The notes under the pieces are model-generated. The model did no database searches, was not told where the DNA came from, and saw only the letters and a list, made by a program, of their open reading frames with translations. Positions 53,286 to 62,008 of a stretch of DNA of 64,000 bases are shown here, one piece after another. A program made the position numbers and the translations under genes. Source of the DNA: Corynebacterium sp. TAE3-ERU16 (lineage in GTDB: Bacteria > Actinomycetota > Actinomycetes > Mycobacteriales > Mycobacteriaceae); contig NZ_JAHUTN010000011.1 in the NCBI RefSeq assembly GCF_019209935.1, positions 56,059-120,058 on the forward strand, read 5' to 3'. How positions within the stretch are numbered: the first letter of the stretch is position 1; the number at the start of each line of letters is the position of its first letter.

Positions 53286-54401
53286 GTGATCCGCAACCGT
53301 TCCCGTCGCGCCGCCCTGCTCGGTGGCATCGCCGTCGTCTCGCTCGCAGCGACCGCCTGCTCCGAGTCCGCTGACACGAACGCCACCGGCGGCGGAGAAG
53401 GCTCCGCCGCAGTCGAGGGCCTGTCCGGTACCACCGGAACGCTGTCGGCAGAGGGTGCCTCGTCGCAGCAGAAGGCCATGGACCTCTTCGGTACCGTGTA
53501 CCAGCAGCAGGTCCCGGGTGCCCAGTTCAACTACACCGCCTCCGGCTCCGGTTCGGGTCAGAAGCAGTTCATCGCCGGTCAGGTCGCCTTCGGTGGATCC
53601 GACTCCCCGCTCTCCGACGAGCAGATCCCGGACGCAGCGAAGCGCTGTGGCGGCAACGAGGCGTGGCACCTTCCCCTGGTCATCGGCCCCGTGGCCGTCG
53701 CCTACCACCTGGAGGGCGTCAGCGACGACATCGTCCTCTCCCCCGAGGTCATCGCCAAGATCTTCAGCGGCAGGATCAGCTCCTGGAACGATCCGGCCAT
53801 CGCCGAGCTGAATGACGGCGTCGATCTTCCCGACACCGCCATCAACGTCGTCTACCGCTCCGAGGAGTCCGGTACCTCCGACAACTTCCAGAAGTTCCTG
53901 AAGGCCTCCGCCCCGGGCGAGTGGGACACCACCGGCAAGTCCTTCCCCTCCGCCACCGGTGCCGGCGCCAACGGCTCCAACGGGGTCGTGACCGAGGTCT
54001 CCAGGACCGACGGCGGCATCACCTACGTCGAGGCCGGCTTCGCCACCGAGCAGGGCCTGAACATCGCCCGGATCAACTTCGGTGAAGGCGCCGTCGAGCT
54101 CAACGACAAGAGCGTTGGCAAGGCCCTCGACAACCTCAGCTACAAGACCGAGGGCCACAACATGGTCGTCGACTCCACCAAGCTGTTCGAGATGAAGAAG
54201 GAGGGCGCATACCCGCTCGTCCTGACCACCTACGAGATCGTCTGCTCCGCAGGCTACGACGAGGAGACCTCCAAGATGGTCAAGGACTTCCTCAACGTCG
54301 CCCTCAACACCCAGAACGAGCGCCTCGAGAAGCAGGGCTACATCCCGGTCTCCGGTGACTACGCCAAGAAGCTCAAGGACGCGGTCGACGCGATCCAGTA
54401 A
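53286..54401 (+). CDS. pstS: Phosphate ABC transporter substrate-binding lipoprotein
   Basis: 371 residues from GTG 53286, with GGAGG nine bases upstream. High-affinity phosphate receptor on the outer face of the membrane. A signal with lipobox ATAC leads to the lipidated Cys, then an acidic linker. Phosphate-binding motifs: GTLSAEGASSQQKA, NYTASGSGSGQKQF, FGGSDSPL and VYRSEESGTSDNFQKFL. First gene of pstSCAB. The PhoP-like box upstream suggests induction on phosphate starvation. A perfect hairpin follows its stop. Confidence 0.96.
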   Translation: MIRNRSRRAALLGGIAVVSLAATACSESADTNATGGGEGSAAVEGLSGTTGTLSAEGASSQQKAMDLFGTVYQQQVPGAQFNYTASGSGSGQKQFIAGQVAFGGSDSPLSDEQIPDAAKRCGGNEAWHLPLVIGPVAVAYHLEGVSDDIVLSPEVIAKIFSGRISSWNDPAIAELNDGVDLPDTAINVVYRSEESGTSDNFQKFLKASAPGEWDTTGKSFPSATGAGANGSNGVVTEVSRTDGGITYVEAGFATEQGLNIARINFGEGAVELNDKSVGKALDNLSYKTEGHNMVVDSTKLFEMKKEGAYPLVLTTYEIVCSAGYDEETSKMVKDFLNVALNTQNERLEKQGYIPVSGDYAKKLKDAVDAIQ

Positions 54402-54409
54402 GACCCCAC

Positions 54410-54438
54410 CTCGTGCCCCGGTAACCCCGGGGCACGAG
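54410..54438 (+). terminator. Stem-loop between pstS and pstC
   Basis: Perfect 12-bp stem (54410-54421 with 54427-54438), followed by CCCCTTTCTTC. Probably a partial terminator or 3'-stabiliser that keeps PstS in excess over PstCAB. Confidence 0.65.
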
Positions 54439-54475
54439 CCCCTTTCTTCAGATCTCACGAGGACACACATCAGAC

Positions 54476-55543
54476 ATGACGAAGCCACTCTCCACTTCGG
54501 GGCGTAGCCGACCGGGTACCCGAGGGGACGCGGACACGGTGGAACCGACCATCGCCGACACCCCGGTCGGATCCGGTAGCGACACAATCCACGCAGCAGG
54601 CACGGCACACCGGCGCAACGACCGGATCTTCAAGGGAATCGCCACCACCTCGGCGGCCACCATCACGGTCCTGATCGCGGCCATCGGCTTCTTCCTGCTC
54701 TGGCGTGCGGTCCCCGCACTGATGAACAACGCCGAGGGCCTCACCGGATTCTTCACCTACGGCGGTGACTGGAACACCAGCGACACCAGCGCGATGCTGT
54801 TCGGTATCCCGAACCTCCTCGCCGTCACGGTGACCGTCTCGCTCGTCGCCCTGGCTCTCGCGATGCCGGTCGCCCTCGGCGTCGCCCTCTACCTCTCCGC
54901 CTACGCGCCCGAACGCCTGCGGAAACCCCTCGGATTCCTCGTCGATCTCCTCGCCGCGGTCCCGTCCATCGTCTACGGCCTCTGGGGTGCCGCTGTCCTC
55001 GGCCCGGCACTCGGCGGGGTGTTCGAGTGGATCAACGCCCACGCGGACAGCTTCTTCCTCTTCCGGCACTACGCCAACTCCCCGGCGTTCTCCACCTCCC
55101 GCAACGTGCTCACCGGCGGTGTCGTGCTGGCCATCATGATCCTGCCGGTCATCGCCGCCACCGCCCGTGAGGTGTTCGTCCAGACGCCGGTCGGGCACAA
55201 GGAATCCGCCCTCGCCCTCGGCGCCACCCGCTGGGAGGTCGTGAAGATGACCGTCCTCCCCTTCGGTTTCTCCGGCTACATCTCCGGATCCATGCTGGGC
55301 CTCGGCCGTGCCCTCGGTGAGACCATGGCCCTCTATCTCGTGGTCTCCCCGTCCTCCGCCTTCCGCGCCTCCCTGTTCGACGGCGGTACGACCTTCGCCA
55401 CCGCCATCGCGAACGCCGCCCCGGAATTCAACGACAACCTCAAGGCGGGCGCCTACATCGCGGCCGGCCTGGTGCTGTTCCTCCTGACCTTCGTGGTCAA
55501 CGCAGGTGCGCGCGCCGTGATCAAGAACAGGAGCATGTCCTGA
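54476..55543 (+). CDS. pstC: Phosphate ABC transporter permease PstC
   Basis: 355 residues. Inner-membrane permease of the high-affinity phosphate importer. A ~60-residue hydrophilic N-terminus precedes six membrane segments. The conserved LRKPLGFLVDLLAAVPSIVYGLWG and the ATPase-contact loop KESALALGATRWEVVKMTVLPF are typical of PstC, as is LGRALGETMAL. Its TGA stop overlaps the pstA ATG by one base. Confidence 0.95.
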   Translation: MTKPLSTSGRSRPGTRGDADTVEPTIADTPVGSGSDTIHAAGTAHRRNDRIFKGIATTSAATITVLIAAIGFFLLWRAVPALMNNAEGLTGFFTYGGDWNTSDTSAMLFGIPNLLAVTVTVSLVALALAMPVALGVALYLSAYAPERLRKPLGFLVDLLAAVPSIVYGLWGAAVLGPALGGVFEWINAHADSFFLFRHYANSPAFSTSRNVLTGGVVLAIMILPVIAATAREVFVQTPVGHKESALALGATRWEVVKMTVLPFGFSGYISGSMLGLGRALGETMALYLVVSPSSAFRASLFDGGTTFATAIANAAPEFNDNLKAGAYIAAGLVLFLLTFVVNAGARAVIKNRSMS

Positions 55544-56478
55544 TGAATGCAACCTCCCTCTCCCAGGACACCGGAGCCGGGCACGACGTCATCGGCACCA
55601 CGCCCACCTTCCCCAGGCTCTCCTCGTCGCGGCGCAACGCCAACGCGGTCTCCAAGTGGATCATCCGGGTCTGCATGGTCACCGCCCTGATCCCCCTCGT
55701 CTGGATCCTCGCCGACGTCCTCATCAAGGGCCTGAAGGTCACCCTCACCCTCGACTGGTGGACGAAGTCGCAGCTCGGTGTGCTCTACACCGAGCCGGGC
55801 GGCGGCATGGTCCACGCCATCATCGGCACCCTGGTGCAGTGCGGCGTCGCCTCCGTGTTCTCCATCCCGATCGGCGTGTTCACCGCCGTCTACCTCGTCG
55901 AGTACGGCGCGAACAACAGGCTCTCGAGGATCACCACGTTCATGGTCGACATCCTCACCGGTGTCCCCTCGATCGTCGCCGCACTGTTCATCTACTCGGT
56001 GTGGATCGCCCTGTTCGGGTTCAACCGGTCCGGTTTCGCCGTGTCCCTCGCCCTCGTGCTCCTCATGGTGCCCGTCGTCGTGAGGACGACCGAGGAAATG
56101 CTCCGCATCGTCCCCCAGGACCTCCGCGAGGCGTCCTACGCACTGGGTGTCCCGCGGTGGAAGACCATCGTCAAGATCGTGCTGCCGACCGCGTGGTCCG
56201 GCATCGTCACCGGCATCATGCTCGCCATCGCCCGGATCATGGGCGAGTCCGCCCCGGTCCTGATCCTCGTCGGATCGACGCAGGGCATCAACTGGGACCC
56301 GACCGGGAACTCGCAGTCCTCCCTCCCCCTGATGATGCTCGACATGTACCGCGCCGGCACCTCCCCGGCCGTCGTCGACAAGATGTGGGGAGCCGCCCTC
56401 ACCCTCGTCCTCCTCATCGCGGTACTCACCATCACCGCCCGCATCCTCTCCATCCGGGTCACCGGAAAGAAGAAGTAA
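55543..56478 (+). CDS. pstA: Phosphate ABC transporter permease PstA
   Basis: 311 residues. Second permease. Six membrane segments; PstA hallmarks GGGMVHAIIGTLVQCG, VEYGANNRLSRITTFMVDILTGVPSIVA and the EAA-like loop REASYALGVPRWKTIVKIVLP. AGGAG nine bases before ATG 55543; start overlaps the pstC stop (TGATG). pstB follows after 60 bases. Confidence 0.95.
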   Translation: MNATSLSQDTGAGHDVIGTTPTFPRLSSSRRNANAVSKWIIRVCMVTALIPLVWILADVLIKGLKVTLTLDWWTKSQLGVLYTEPGGGMVHAIIGTLVQCGVASVFSIPIGVFTAVYLVEYGANNRLSRITTFMVDILTGVPSIVAALFIYSVWIALFGFNRSGFAVSLALVLLMVPVVVRTTEEMLRIVPQDLREASYALGVPRWKTIVKIVLPTAWSGIVTGIMLAIARIMGESAPVLILVGSTQGINWDPTGNSQSSLPLMMLDMYRAGTSPAVVDKMWGAALTLVLLIAVLTITARILSIRVTGKKK

Positions 56479-56538
56479 CCCGGCCTCCGGCCCCGCACCC
56501 AGATCCGCACATCCTGGAACAGAAGGACACACAACAAA

Positions 56539-57315
56539 ATGGCCAAGCGCCTCGATCTCAAGGACGTCAACATCTACTACGGCGATTTCCACGCCGTGCA
56601 GAATGTCTCCCTCAAAGTGCCGCCGAACGCCGTCACCGCGTTCATCGGCCCCTCCGGGTGCGGCAAGTCCACGGTGCTCCGCACGCTCAACCGGATGCAC
56701 GAAGTCACCCCGGGCGCGACGGTCAAGGGTGAGATCCTCCTCGACGGTGAGGACATCTACGCACCGAACGTCGACCCGGTCGCCGTCCGCAGCACCATCG
56801 GCATGGTCTTCCAGAAGCCGAACCCGTTCCCGACGATGAGCATCGAGGAGAACGTGGTCGCCGGCCTCAAGCTCGCCGGTGAGCGCAACAAGACCAAGCT
56901 CAAGGAGGTCGCGGAGCGCTCCCTGCGCGGTGCGAACCTCTGGGAGGAGGTCAAGGACCGCCTGGACAAGCCCGGTTCCGGCCTCTCCGGTGGACAGCAG
57001 CAGCGCCTGTGCATCGCCCGCGCCATCGCCGTCGAACCCGCCGTCCTGCTGATGGACGAGCCCTGCTCCGCCCTCGACCCCATCTCCACGCTCGCGGTCG
57101 AGGAACTCATCGACGAGCTGAAGCAGGACTACACCATCGTCATCGTGACCCACAACATGCAGCAGGCCGCCCGTGTGTCCGACCAGACGGCGTTCTTCTC
57201 CCTCGAGGCCACCGGCAAGCCGGGCCGCCTGGTCGAGGTCGGACCGACCAACCGGATCTTCGAGAACCCGCAGGAGAAGGAGACCGAGGACTACATCTCC
57301 GGTCGCTTCGGATAG
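56539..57315 (+). CDS. pstB: Phosphate ABC transporter ATP-binding protein PstB
   Basis: 258 residues. Cytoplasmic ATPase of the phosphate importer. Walker [11 protein letters not shown]-loop [10 protein letters not shown] (PstB-specific), signature LSGGQQQR, Walker [14 protein letters not shown] and switch His in [10 protein letters not shown]; the Cys in DEPCSALDP is typical of PstB. AAGGAC lies upstream of ATG 56539. Last gene of pstSCAB; unlike in enterobacteria, phoU is not in the operon but convergent. Confidence 0.97.
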   Translation: MAKRLDLKDVNIYYGDFHAVQNVSLKVPPNAVTAFIGPSGCGKSTVLRTLNRMHEVTPGATVKGEILLDGEDIYAPNVDPVAVRSTIGMVFQKPNPFPTMSIEENVVAGLKLAGERNKTKLKEVAERSLRGANLWEEVKDRLDKPGSGLSGGQQQRLCIARAIAVEPAVLLMDEPCSALDPISTLAVEELIDELKQDYTIVIVTHNMQQAARVSDQTAFFSLEATGKPGRLVEVGPTNRIFENPQEKETEDYISGRFG

Positions 57316-57322
57316 CCCCGAC

Positions 57323-57377
57323 CGACGAGAGACCCGGGCCGCCCACCATGACGGTGGGTGGCCCGGGTCTCTCGTCG
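57323..57377. terminator. Bidirectional terminator between pstB and phoU
   Basis: 25-bp stem (57323-57347 with 57353-57377) with a single G-T pair and loop ATGAC. The longest hairpin in the window. Confidence 0.9.
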
Positions 57378-57404
57378 TGCAACGTCGACCGTGAGCGTGG
57401 ACCG

Positions 57405-58142
57405 TCAGTGACCGCCCCGGGAGAAACGCCGCTCCAGTTCCTCGAAGCGGCGCTCGATGTCGGCCTCCGCCTCATCCTCGCGGCGCTTCGCCATGTAGTC
57501 CCGCGGCATCAGACCGGTGGACAGGTAGACGATACGGCTGGCGACATTCACCGCGTGGTCCGCGTACCGCTCGTAGTAGCGGCTCAACAGGGTGACGTCC
57601 ACCGCCGCCGTGGTGGAGTACGGCCAGTCCCGCTTCGTCAGAACAGTGAACAGGTGCTCGTGGAGGTCGTCGACGGCATCGTCATCGGCGCCGAAGACGA
57701 GGGCGACATCGACGTCCGGGTCGATCAGGATCTCACGTACCTTGGCGCTCATCTCCAGCGTGACGCGGGACATCTCCTCGAAGTAGCCGGTCAGGGGCCC
57801 GGGTACCGCAGGTTCCGGGTGTCGACGGCGGGCTGTCCGGGCGACGTGCTTCGCCAGGACACCCATCCGGTACATGTCCTCGACGATGTAGATGGAGGAG
57901 ACCACCTGGCGGAGATCCCGTGCCAGCGGGCCCTCGAGGGCGAGCAGCTGCACCGCGCGTTCCTCGCAGCGGAGTCGGACCACCTCGAGATCGTCGATGA
58001 GGGACAGGGCCTTCTCAGCGGACTGCAGATCCTGTTTGAGCAGGGCGTCGGACGCATTGCTCATGACAGAATGGACCTGGTCACACATGATGATGAGGTC
58101 ATGGGCGAAGGCGTCGAGGTGTTCCCGGTATGAGGTGCGCAT
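57405..58142 (-). CDS. phoU: Phosphate transport regulator PhoU
   Basis: 245 residues from ATG 58142. Cytoplasmic all-helical metal-binding regulator that damps phosphate signalling and uptake. Two three-helix bundles with the PhoU pattern: MRTSYREHLDAFAHDLIIMCDQVHSVMSNASDALL in the first, and YYERYADHAVNVASRIVYLSTG in the second, with the conserved ERYADHAxNVA metal motif. Start chosen because TATAGT (58150-58155, minus strand) ends seven bases upstream; ATG 58151 would sit inside that box. Confidence 0.95.
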   Translation of the reverse strand: MRTSYREHLDAFAHDLIIMCDQVHSVMSNASDALLKQDLQSAEKALSLIDDLEVVRLRCEERAVQLLALEGPLARDLRQVVSSIYIVEDMYRMGVLAKHVARTARRRHPEPAVPGPLTGYFEEMSRVTLEMSAKVREILIDPDVDVALVFGADDDAVDDLHEHLFTVLTKRDWPYSTTAAVDVTLLSRYYERYADHAVNVASRIVYLSTGLMPRDYMAKRREDEAEADIERRFEELERRFSRGGH

Positions 58143-58149
58143 AACTGCC

Positions 58150-58155
58150 ACTATA
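58150..58155 (-). promoter_or_regulatory. -10 box TATAGT, leaderless phoU
   Basis: Seven bases before ATG 58142; overlaps the alternative ATG. Confidence 0.6.
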
Positions 58156-58227
58156 GAGGTATCGACACCGGTCCGCCCGCCGACCGGTGGGCCGATCCAA
58201 CGCGGTCAACCGTGCGCTGCGGAGAAG

Positions 58228-59391
58228 CTATCCGCCGGAGTTGTCGATGTCGGCACCGACCGGAACGGTCTCATCCTCGGGATCATCGAGCCAGCCCTCG
58301 GGAAGAACCACCTTGCCGGGTGAACCCTGGCGGCCGCGGGGCCCGTCCGCGTCATCCGGCAGCGCGTCCGAGCCGAAGAGTGGTTCGAGATGGGAGTCCA
58401 GCTCCGCAAGGGACGCCACCCCGGCCAGTGCCCGTCGGACGTCACCGCCGACGGGGTAGCCGCGGAAGTACCAGCCGACGTGCTTGCGCAGGTCGCGGCA
58501 TCCCTTGGTCTCCCCGTCGTGCTCCACGAGGAGCTCCGCGTGCCTGCGGATGATCGTCGCGACCTCGCCGAGCGTCGGTTGCGGGGGGAGCGGACGCCCG
58601 GTCAACTCGGCGGACAACTCCGCGAACAACCAGGGCCGGCCGAGACAACCCCGGCCTATGACGACGCCGTCACAGCCGGTCTCGTCCATCATCCTCCGCG
58701 CATCGGACGCCGCGAAGATGTCACCGTTGCCCAGCACGGGTACGTCCGTGTCGGAGAGGTGCTCCTTGAGCTCGGCGATACGCGACCAGTCCGCGTGCCC
58801 GGAATAGCGTTCGGCCGCTGTCCTGCCGTGGAGCGCGACGGCCCGGGCACCGGAATCCACGGCGATCCGGCCGGCGTCGAGGTGCGTGAGGTGCTCGGCG
58901 TCGATGCCGACCCGGAACTTGACGGTAACGGGTATGTCCGTGCCCTCGGTCGCACGGACTGCCGCGGAGACGATGTTGCCGAAGAGCCGTCGTTTGTAGG
59001 GGAGCGCGGCACCTCCGCCCCGCCGGGTGACCTTCGGTACCGGGCACCCGAAGTTGAGGTCGATGTGGTCCGCCATGTCACGGTCCACGATCATCCGGGC
59101 CGCCCGGTAGGTGTATTCGGGGTCCGTGGTGAACAGCTGCAGGGACCGCGGGTTCTCGTCCGGGGCGAACGTCGTCATGTGGAGGGTCTTCTCGTTACCC
59201 TCCACGAGCGCCCTGGCGGTGACCATCTCACACACGTAGAGACCTGCGACGCTGCCCATCTTCGACCGTTCCTGCTCCCGGCACAGCGTCCGGAAGGCGA
59301 CGTTGGTGACCCCGGCCATCGGGGCGAGCACCACCGGGGAACCGAGGGACAGGGGGCCGATGGTCAGGGCGGGGGCGGAAGCGTCAGTCAC
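58228..59391 (-). CDS. dusB: tRNA-dihydrouridine synthase (DusB type)
   Basis: 387 residues from GTG 59391. FMN enzyme that reduces specific uridines in the tRNA D-loop. TIM-barrel motifs: SPVVLAPMAGVTNVAFR at the N-terminus, DLNFGCPVPKVTRRGGGAALPYK with the catalytic Cys, KFRVGID, HGRTAAERYSG and GNGDIFAASDA. The longer frame back to 59505 is excluded because a -10 box GACAAT lies six bases before GTG 59391. 86 bases upstream of phoU on the same strand. Confidence 0.94.
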   Translation of the reverse strand: MTDASAPALTIGPLSLGSPVVLAPMAGVTNVAFRTLCREQERSKMGSVAGLYVCEMVTARALVEGNEKTLHMTTFAPDENPRSLQLFTTDPEYTYRAARMIVDRDMADHIDLNFGCPVPKVTRRGGGAALPYKRRLFGNIVSAAVRATEGTDIPVTVKFRVGIDAEHLTHLDAGRIAVDSGARAVALHGRTAAERYSGHADWSRIAELKEHLSDTDVPVLGNGDIFAASDARRMMDETGCDGVVIGRGCLGRPWLFAELSAELTGRPLPPQPTLGEVATIIRRHAELLVEHDGETKGCRDLRKHVGWYFRGYPVGGDVRRALAGVASLAELDSHLEPLFGSDALPDDADGPRGRQGSPGKVVLPEGWLDDPEDETVPVGADIDNSGG

Positions 59392-59397
59392 GCGCCC

Positions 59398-59403
59398 ATT
59401 GTC
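59398..59403 (-). promoter_or_regulatory. -10 box GACAAT, leaderless dusB
   Basis: Six bases before GTG 59391; same layout as purB. Confidence 0.55.
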
Positions 59404-59721
59404 GACGGTCGAACCCCTTGGGGACAAACCGGAATCACCCCGAACCCCGGGACAGTGGAACGGGAGTGTCCGGGAGCGGTAGCCGGGAGTGATCTGAGCC
59501 ACCATCCGACGCCATCAGAGGGGGGGTTGGGGGTGCAATCATCCAGGTTGTAGCAGGAAAGTAGTGGAGTATGGGGGCGACGTGGGGGGCGGCGATGTAT
59601 CGTGGGCCACGTAACTAAAACGCCGGCGGAGCGGGGAGATCACAAGCTTTCACCCTGTTCGCACGGCAGACCGCATCTCTGGATGCCGCTCGTCGGCTGC
59701 CAGACACCCAGGAGGAAATTA
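59404..59721. other. Upstream region of actA
   Basis: About 320 bases without a gene. It has several G-runs (GGGGGGGTTGGGGGT near 59520, and TGGGGGG near 59583) of the sort RamA binds in C. glutamicum acetate genes (recollection). Direct proof is lacking. No -10 box stands out. Confidence 0.35.
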
Positions 59722-61248
59722 ATGTCTGACCGGATCGCAAACGCTCAGCTCAAGGGCAAGATCATGTCGGCCGAAGAGGCCGCCCAGTTCGTCAACGACG
59801 GAGACAAGGTCGGTATCTCCGGCTTCACCGGCGCCGGCTACCCGAAGGCCCTCCCCAAGGCCATCGCCGAGCGTGCCAAGGAGGAGCACGCCAAGGGGAA
59901 CAGCTACATGATCGATCTGTTCACCGGCGCCTCCACCGCCGATGACTGCGACGGGATCCTGGCTGAGGCCGACGCAATCCGGTTCCGCACCCCCTACCAG
60001 TCCGACCCGACCCTGCGGAACAAGATCAACGACGGCACGACCTTCTACGCCGACTACCACCTGTCCGAGTCGGGCATGTACGTCGAGCAGGGGTTCTTCG
60101 GTCAGATGAACGTGGCCATCGTCGAGGCCACCCGCATCACCGATGAGGGTCACATCGTGCCGTCCTCCTCCGTCGGCAACAACGTCGAGTACCTGGACGC
60201 CGCCGAGAAGATCATCATCGAGGTCAACTCCTGGCAGTCCGTGGAGCTCGAGGGCATGGCCGACATCTGGCGGATGCCGTCCCTGCCGAACCGCGTCCCG
60301 ATCCCGCTGACCGAGGCCGGCCAGCGCATCGGCAAGACCTACATCGACATCGACCCGAACAAGGTTGTCGCGGTCGTCGAGACCGACGCCCCCGACCGCA
60401 ACGCCCCCTTCAAGCCCGCCGACGAGATCTCGCAGAAGATCGCCGGCAACTTCCTCGACTTCCTCGAGGGCGAGGTCCGTGCCGGCCGTCTGACCTACGA
60501 CGGCTACGTCATGCAGTCCGGTGTCGGCAACGTCCCGAACGCTGTCATGGCGGGTCTGCTCGACTCCAAGTTCGAGAACATCAAGGCCTACACCGAGGTC
60601 ATCCAGGACGGCATGGTCGATCTGATCGACGCAGGCAAGATGACCGTCGCCTCCGCGACGTCGTTCTCGCTCTCCCCCGAGTACGCCGAGAAGATGAACG
60701 AGGACGCCAAGCGCTACCGCAACACCATCATCCTGCGTCCGCAGTCGGTCTCCAACCACCCCGAGGTCGTCCGTCGACTCGGCCTCATCTGCACCAACGG
60801 ACTGGTCGAGGCCGACATCTACGGCAACGTCAACTCCACCAACGTCACGGGCTCCCGCATGATGAACGGTGTCGGCGGTTCCGCGGACTTCACGCGTAAC
60901 GGCTACATCTCCTCCTTCATAACCCCGTCCGAGGCCAAGGGCGGCGACATCTCCGCCATCGTGCCGTTCGCCTCCCACATCGACCACACCGAGCAGGACG
61001 TCAAGGTCATCATCACCGAGTACGGCTACGCCGATCTCCGCGGCCTCGCACCGCGTCAGCGTGTGGACAAGATGATCGCCCTGGCGCACCCGGACTACCG
61101 TCCGCTCCTCCAGGAGTACTACGACAAGGCGCTGCACCTGGCCAAGGAGAAGAAGATGATGCACACCCCGCACGTCCTCTCCGAGGCTCTGAGCTTCCAC
61201 CAGCGTTTCCTGGAGACCGGCTCCATGAAGAAGACCTCCAAGAAGTAG
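59722..61248 (+). CDS. actA: Acetyl-CoA hydrolase/transferase family CoA transferase (succinyl-CoA:acetate type)
   Basis: 508 residues from ATG 59722, preceded by a near-perfect AGGAGGAAA site. Cytoplasmic class I CoA transferase of the Cat1/AarC family; probably moves CoA between acetate and succinate or propionate. Family blocks: DGDKVGISGFTGAGYPKALP, DLFTGAST, HLSESGMYVEQGFF, IVPSSSVGNNVEYLD, GSGGSADFTRN-like GVGGSADFTRNG and ITEYGYADLRGLAPRQR. In C. glutamicum the gene next to dusB-phoU-pst is called actA (memory). High codon bias and the strong ribosome site suggest high expression. Own terminator. Confidence 0.93.
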   Translation: MSDRIANAQLKGKIMSAEEAAQFVNDGDKVGISGFTGAGYPKALPKAIAERAKEEHAKGNSYMIDLFTGASTADDCDGILAEADAIRFRTPYQSDPTLRNKINDGTTFYADYHLSESGMYVEQGFFGQMNVAIVEATRITDEGHIVPSSSVGNNVEYLDAAEKIIIEVNSWQSVELEGMADIWRMPSLPNRVPIPLTEAGQRIGKTYIDIDPNKVVAVVETDAPDRNAPFKPADEISQKIAGNFLDFLEGEVRAGRLTYDGYVMQSGVGNVPNAVMAGLLDSKFENIKAYTEVIQDGMVDLIDAGKMTVASATSFSLSPEYAEKMNEDAKRYRNTIILRPQSVSNHPEVVRRLGLICTNGLVEADIYGNVNSTNVTGSRMMNGVGGSADFTRNGYISSFITPSEAKGGDISAIVPFASHIDHTEQDVKVIITEYGYADLRGLAPRQRVDKMIALAHPDYRPLLQEYYDKALHLAKEKKMMHTPHVLSEALSFHQRFLETGSMKKTSKK

Positions 61249-61314
61249 CCACCGGCACACAACCGTGCGCCGCGAGCCTGAGCCAGTCGGGCTCGCTGCG
61301 GCCGCGGGGACCGG

Positions 61315-61366
61315 ACGGACGCCCCCGGGCCCACCGAACCATCGGATGGGTCCCGGGGGCGTCCGT
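61315..61366 (+). terminator. Terminator after actA
   Basis: 19/20-bp stem (61315-61333 with 61347-61366, one bulged T) and a 13-nt loop. Confidence 0.75.
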
Positions 61367-61909
61367 CGTGTCGGTGATGTGTCCCGCTGAATGCCCGTCG
61401 ATTCCCGGGGCACTACCACGGAACCTGATTGACGGAGGCGGCGTCGATCGTCCGCGACCGAGCCTGAGGGAGTAATAAAAATGAGATCGAACCGCAGCCT
61501 TCATAAGAGATTATCTTTATCCCGAAACTAACTGAAATATTTAGACAGAAACAAAAATAATTCGGAGACACCGATTTCGAGCGCGGATAACCATGGCGGC
61601 CGGAAAGTCTGGGTTTTTCACGGGGGACGCGTTGTGTGGGCCATCTCTGTCCGGGAGGGGTCGGGCATGGGTGCAGGTGGGGGTTGTTATCCGCTTCCGG
61701 TGATGGGGTTGCGGTGGTGGTGTGACGGGGCGGGTAGAGGGTGTGCGGGGGTGGCTGCGGGTGTCGTGATGTGCAGCCCCTCCGGTGCGCGTCCTTGAAC
61801 CCGCTGGTGGCGGAGGGTGAATCTGATGAGAGGCTGAAAGATGTGAGGAACCTTAAGGAATTGGGGGGTGGTCGGTTTCAATTCGGTACCGGGGTGGTTA
61901 CGATCCATG

Positions 61910-61915
61910 TATAAA
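61910..61915 (+). promoter_or_regulatory. Candidate -10 box TATAAA for the thioester-domain gene
   Basis: About 95 bases before ATG 62009. The leader contains an 8-bp hairpin (61936-61943 with 61952-61959). Confidence 0.45.
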
Positions 61916-62008
61916 TCTGTCTCAGAGCGGGCCTGCCCGGCCTGCATCGGGCGGGTTGACGTTAGCAGGAGCCGTAGGGCTCAAGCACTCATGAATTGAG
62001 AGGAATCA

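Larger units (their letters stand above)
61249..62008. other. Long intergenic region left of the thioester-domain gene
   Basis: 760 bases. The first 120 hold the actA terminator. From about 61470 to 61570 the sequence is strongly AT-rich (runs such as AATAAAAAT and TAATTCGG), unlike the neighbours, then G-rich and again AT-rich near 61840-61920. A small open frame on the minus strand (61687-61947) lacks coding character. No transposase, tRNA or integrase remnant was recognised. It ends in the promoter and leader of the next gene. Confidence 0.5.

Noticed and set aside
61687..61947. 86-residue minus-strand open frame in the long intergenic region
   Set aside because: No ribosome site, no family pattern, odd Pro/His composition.
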